NCBI GenBank assembly: GCA_036554605.1
Contig: DATBMY010000149.1
Span: 1-7,671 of the forward strand
Origin: DATBMY01 sp036554605
GTDB lineage: Bacteria; Acidobacteriota; Blastocatellia; UBA7656
Reading direction: 5' to 3'
DNA length: 7,671 nt
The stretch's first letter is position 1. Every line of letters begins with the position of its first letter. The translations under genes and the position numbers were made by a program. Below the pieces are notes generated by a model, which had not been told where the DNA came from, ran no database searches, and saw only the letters and a list, made by a program, of their open reading frames with translations. Shown in pieces: positions 6,199 through 7,671 of this stretch.

Positions 6199-7671
6199 TC
6201 CGCGCCGCGAGCAAGGGCGATGGGCTCGTCTCATCTCCCGTTTCATTGCCTGAAGATCTGCTGACCGATACTCCCGAGAATCTTTATACCGCACGGGTAG
6301 CCGAAAGCCACAGAAAGCAACTGGGGCAGTTCTTTACGCCGCCGCCGGTTGCCGAATTCATGGCCAGGTGGATCGTGGGAGCAACCGGGTGCCAGTCCAT
6401 CCTCGACCCCGCAATCGGGCTCGGGGCCTTTTTCCGCGCGATAATCAAACTCGATAGAAAGAACAAATATAAGTTCACCGGATACGACATTGACCCGACG
6501 GTGCTTGCGGAGGCTGAGAGACTCTTTCAAGGCTTGCCGGGTGTTAACGTCGAGCTGAAGAATGAGGACTATCTGTTTAATGACTGGCGCGGGCGATATG
6601 ACGCGATAATCTGCAACCCGCCATATTTCAAGTTTCAAAGCTATAAGAACCGCGCGGCGATCCTCAAGGAGTTCAGGGAGAGGCTGGGCCTGAGCCTGAG
6701 CGGCATGACGAACATCTACACGATGTTCATTCTCAAATCGGTGCATCAACTAACTCGCGGCGGCAGGGCCGCATACATCGTCCCTTCCGAGTTTTTAAAC
6801 TCCGATTATGGAACAGCCGTCAAAAAGCGACTGCTTGAAGACGGGGCATTGCGCTACGTCGTGCTCTTTGACACAAGCGAGAACGTCTTCAGCGATGCCC
6901 TGACTACATGCTCGATTCTGCTTTTTGCCAATGACCGGTTCGAGCGAGTCAAGTTTATCAACGTGGGCAAAGTGCAAGGTCTCGGGGCGTTGTCGAAAAG
7001 GCTACAAGATTATCCCGATGAGATGGGGCGAGGGCGAGCAGTCGACTACTCAGGGCTCGACCCGGACGTGAAGTGGAGAGCTTACTACCAGGATCAAAAC
7101 CGCGAGAAGTACAGAAACCTGGTTCCTCTGGCGACTTATGCGAAAGTCGTCAGAGGCATTGCCACCGGCGACAACGACTATTTCACGTTCGATGAAAAAA
7201 AGAGGTCTAAATACGCCATCAGCGATAAGCACCTGCTGCCCTGTCTTACAAAGGCCGCTCAAGCTCCGGCGAGCTTTTTCACTCAAGCCGACTTTGACGA
7301 ATTACGCATGAGGGGCGGCAGGGTTTTTCTATTTAATGCCGGTGACCTTTCAGATAAAGCTGTCCGGCGTTACATCGCGCGAGGCGAACAGTCCGGGGCA
7401 AGCAGCAGGTACTTAACGCGGCACAGGCGGCCCTGGCACGCGCTTGAGAATCGCCCGCCCGCGCCGCTTCTCGTCACCGTCTTTAACCGCGCGGGGCCGC
7501 GCTTCGTTAGAAACGAGGCCGGCGTCAGAAACCTGACCTGTTTTCACAGTGTTTACGTCAATATGCTGGCGCTGTCGAGGATCGACATCCTGACGGCCTA
7601 CTTTCTGACCGGCGTCGCCAGGGAGATATTCGACGATAATCGCCGCGAGTACGGCGGCGGGTTGAACAAAT
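6195..7671 (+). CDS. Adenine-N6 DNA methyltransferase, Eco57I/TaqI-like, 3' end missing
   Basis: The frame is open from TTG at 6195 to the right edge, giving 492 codons and an incomplete C terminus. Gamma-class amino-methyltransferase motifs appear in order: motif X 'QFFTPPPVAEFM' at 45-56, motif I (S-adenosylmethionine loop) 'ILDPAIGLGAFF' at 69-80, motif II 'GYDIDP' at 96-101 and catalytic motif IV 'ICNPPYFKF' at 139-147, where NPPY marks N6-adenine (or N4-cytosine) methylation. 'GGRAAYIVPSEFL' at 189-201 is the usual segment after the catalytic site. The later half ('VVRGIATGDNDYF' at 318-330; 'LTCFHSVYVN' at 447-456) resembles the target-recognition region of TaqI/Eco57I-type enzymes. It should transfer a methyl group to adenine in a short DNA target, usually as part of a restriction-modification system. 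No nuclease motif is visible in the part present. The 4-nt overlap with the peptidase implies translational coupling. It appears less GC-rich than the upstream genes, which would fit horizontal transfer. Confidence 0.88.
   Translation, partial: MIRAASKGDGLVSSPVSLPEDLLTDTPENLYTARVAESHRKQLGQFFTPPPVAEFMARWIVGATGCQSILDPAIGLGAFFRAIIKLDRKNKYKFTGYDIDPTVLAEAERLFQGLPGVNVELKNEDYLFNDWRGRYDAIICNPPYFKFQSYKNRAAILKEFRERLGLSLSGMTNIYTMFILKSVHQLTRGGRAAYIVPSEFLNSDYGTAVKKRLLEDGALRYVVLFDTSENVFSDALTTCSILLFANDRFERVKFINVGKVQGLGALSKRLQDYPDEMGRGRAVDYSGLDPDVKWRAYYQDQNREKYRNLVPLATYAKVVRGIATGDNDYFTFDEKKRSKYAISDKHLLPCLTKAAQAPASFFTQADFDELRMRGGRVFLFNAGDLSDKAVRRYIARGEQSGASSRYLTRHRRPWHALENRPPAPLLVTVFNRAGPRFVRNEAGVRNLTCFHSVYVNMLALSRIDILTAYFLTGVAREIFDDNRREYGGGLNK

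Overview
The window holds four protein genes and no RNA genes: a truncated surface or secreted repeat protein on the minus strand, and three plus-strand genes (class II fructose-1,6-bisphosphatase, an exported M28-type metallopeptidase, and a truncated adenine-N6 DNA methyltransferase). The DNA is GC-rich with many GCG/CGC codons but frequent ATA isoleucine codons. The gene content (lamin-tail/IPT surface protein, GlpX, M28 peptidase with an HLCH...PGANDNASG motif) fits a free-living, GC-rich, Gram-negative-type bacterium. Acidobacteriota (for example Blastocatellia) is my best guess, but this is weak inference because no marker gene is present.

Layout. Positions 1-2526 (minus) are one unbroken reading frame of 842 codons that starts at 2526 and runs off the left edge. 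It encodes a signal peptide, then lamin-tail domains (LTD) alternating with IPT/TIG-like immunoglobulin-fold repeats. Positions 2527-2746 are a divergent intergenic region with both ribosome-binding sites and two local inverted repeats that could fold over translation starts. Positions 2747-3793 are glpX, the best-supported gene. Positions 3794-4038 are non-coding and contain a symmetrical element of four identical-geometry mini-hairpins (5-bp stems, 3-nt loops) separated by 36, 14 and 36 nt, plus a small stem-loop after glpX. Positions 4039-6198 encode a 719-residue exported peptidase with a PA-like insert, an M28/DUF4910-like zinc core and a C-terminal winged-helix-like segment. Its stop codon overlaps by 4 nt (TTGA) the apparent TTG start of the methyltransferase at 6195, which is cut off by the right edge after 492 codons.

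How they relate. glpX is a central-carbon (gluconeogenesis) gene and probably its own transcription unit. The peptidase and methyltransferase look translationally coupled, though no functional link is obvious. The methyltransferase probably belongs to a restriction-modification or related defence locus continuing to the right. I see no unmistakable new system; the most unusual structure is the four-hairpin repeat element between glpX and the peptidase.
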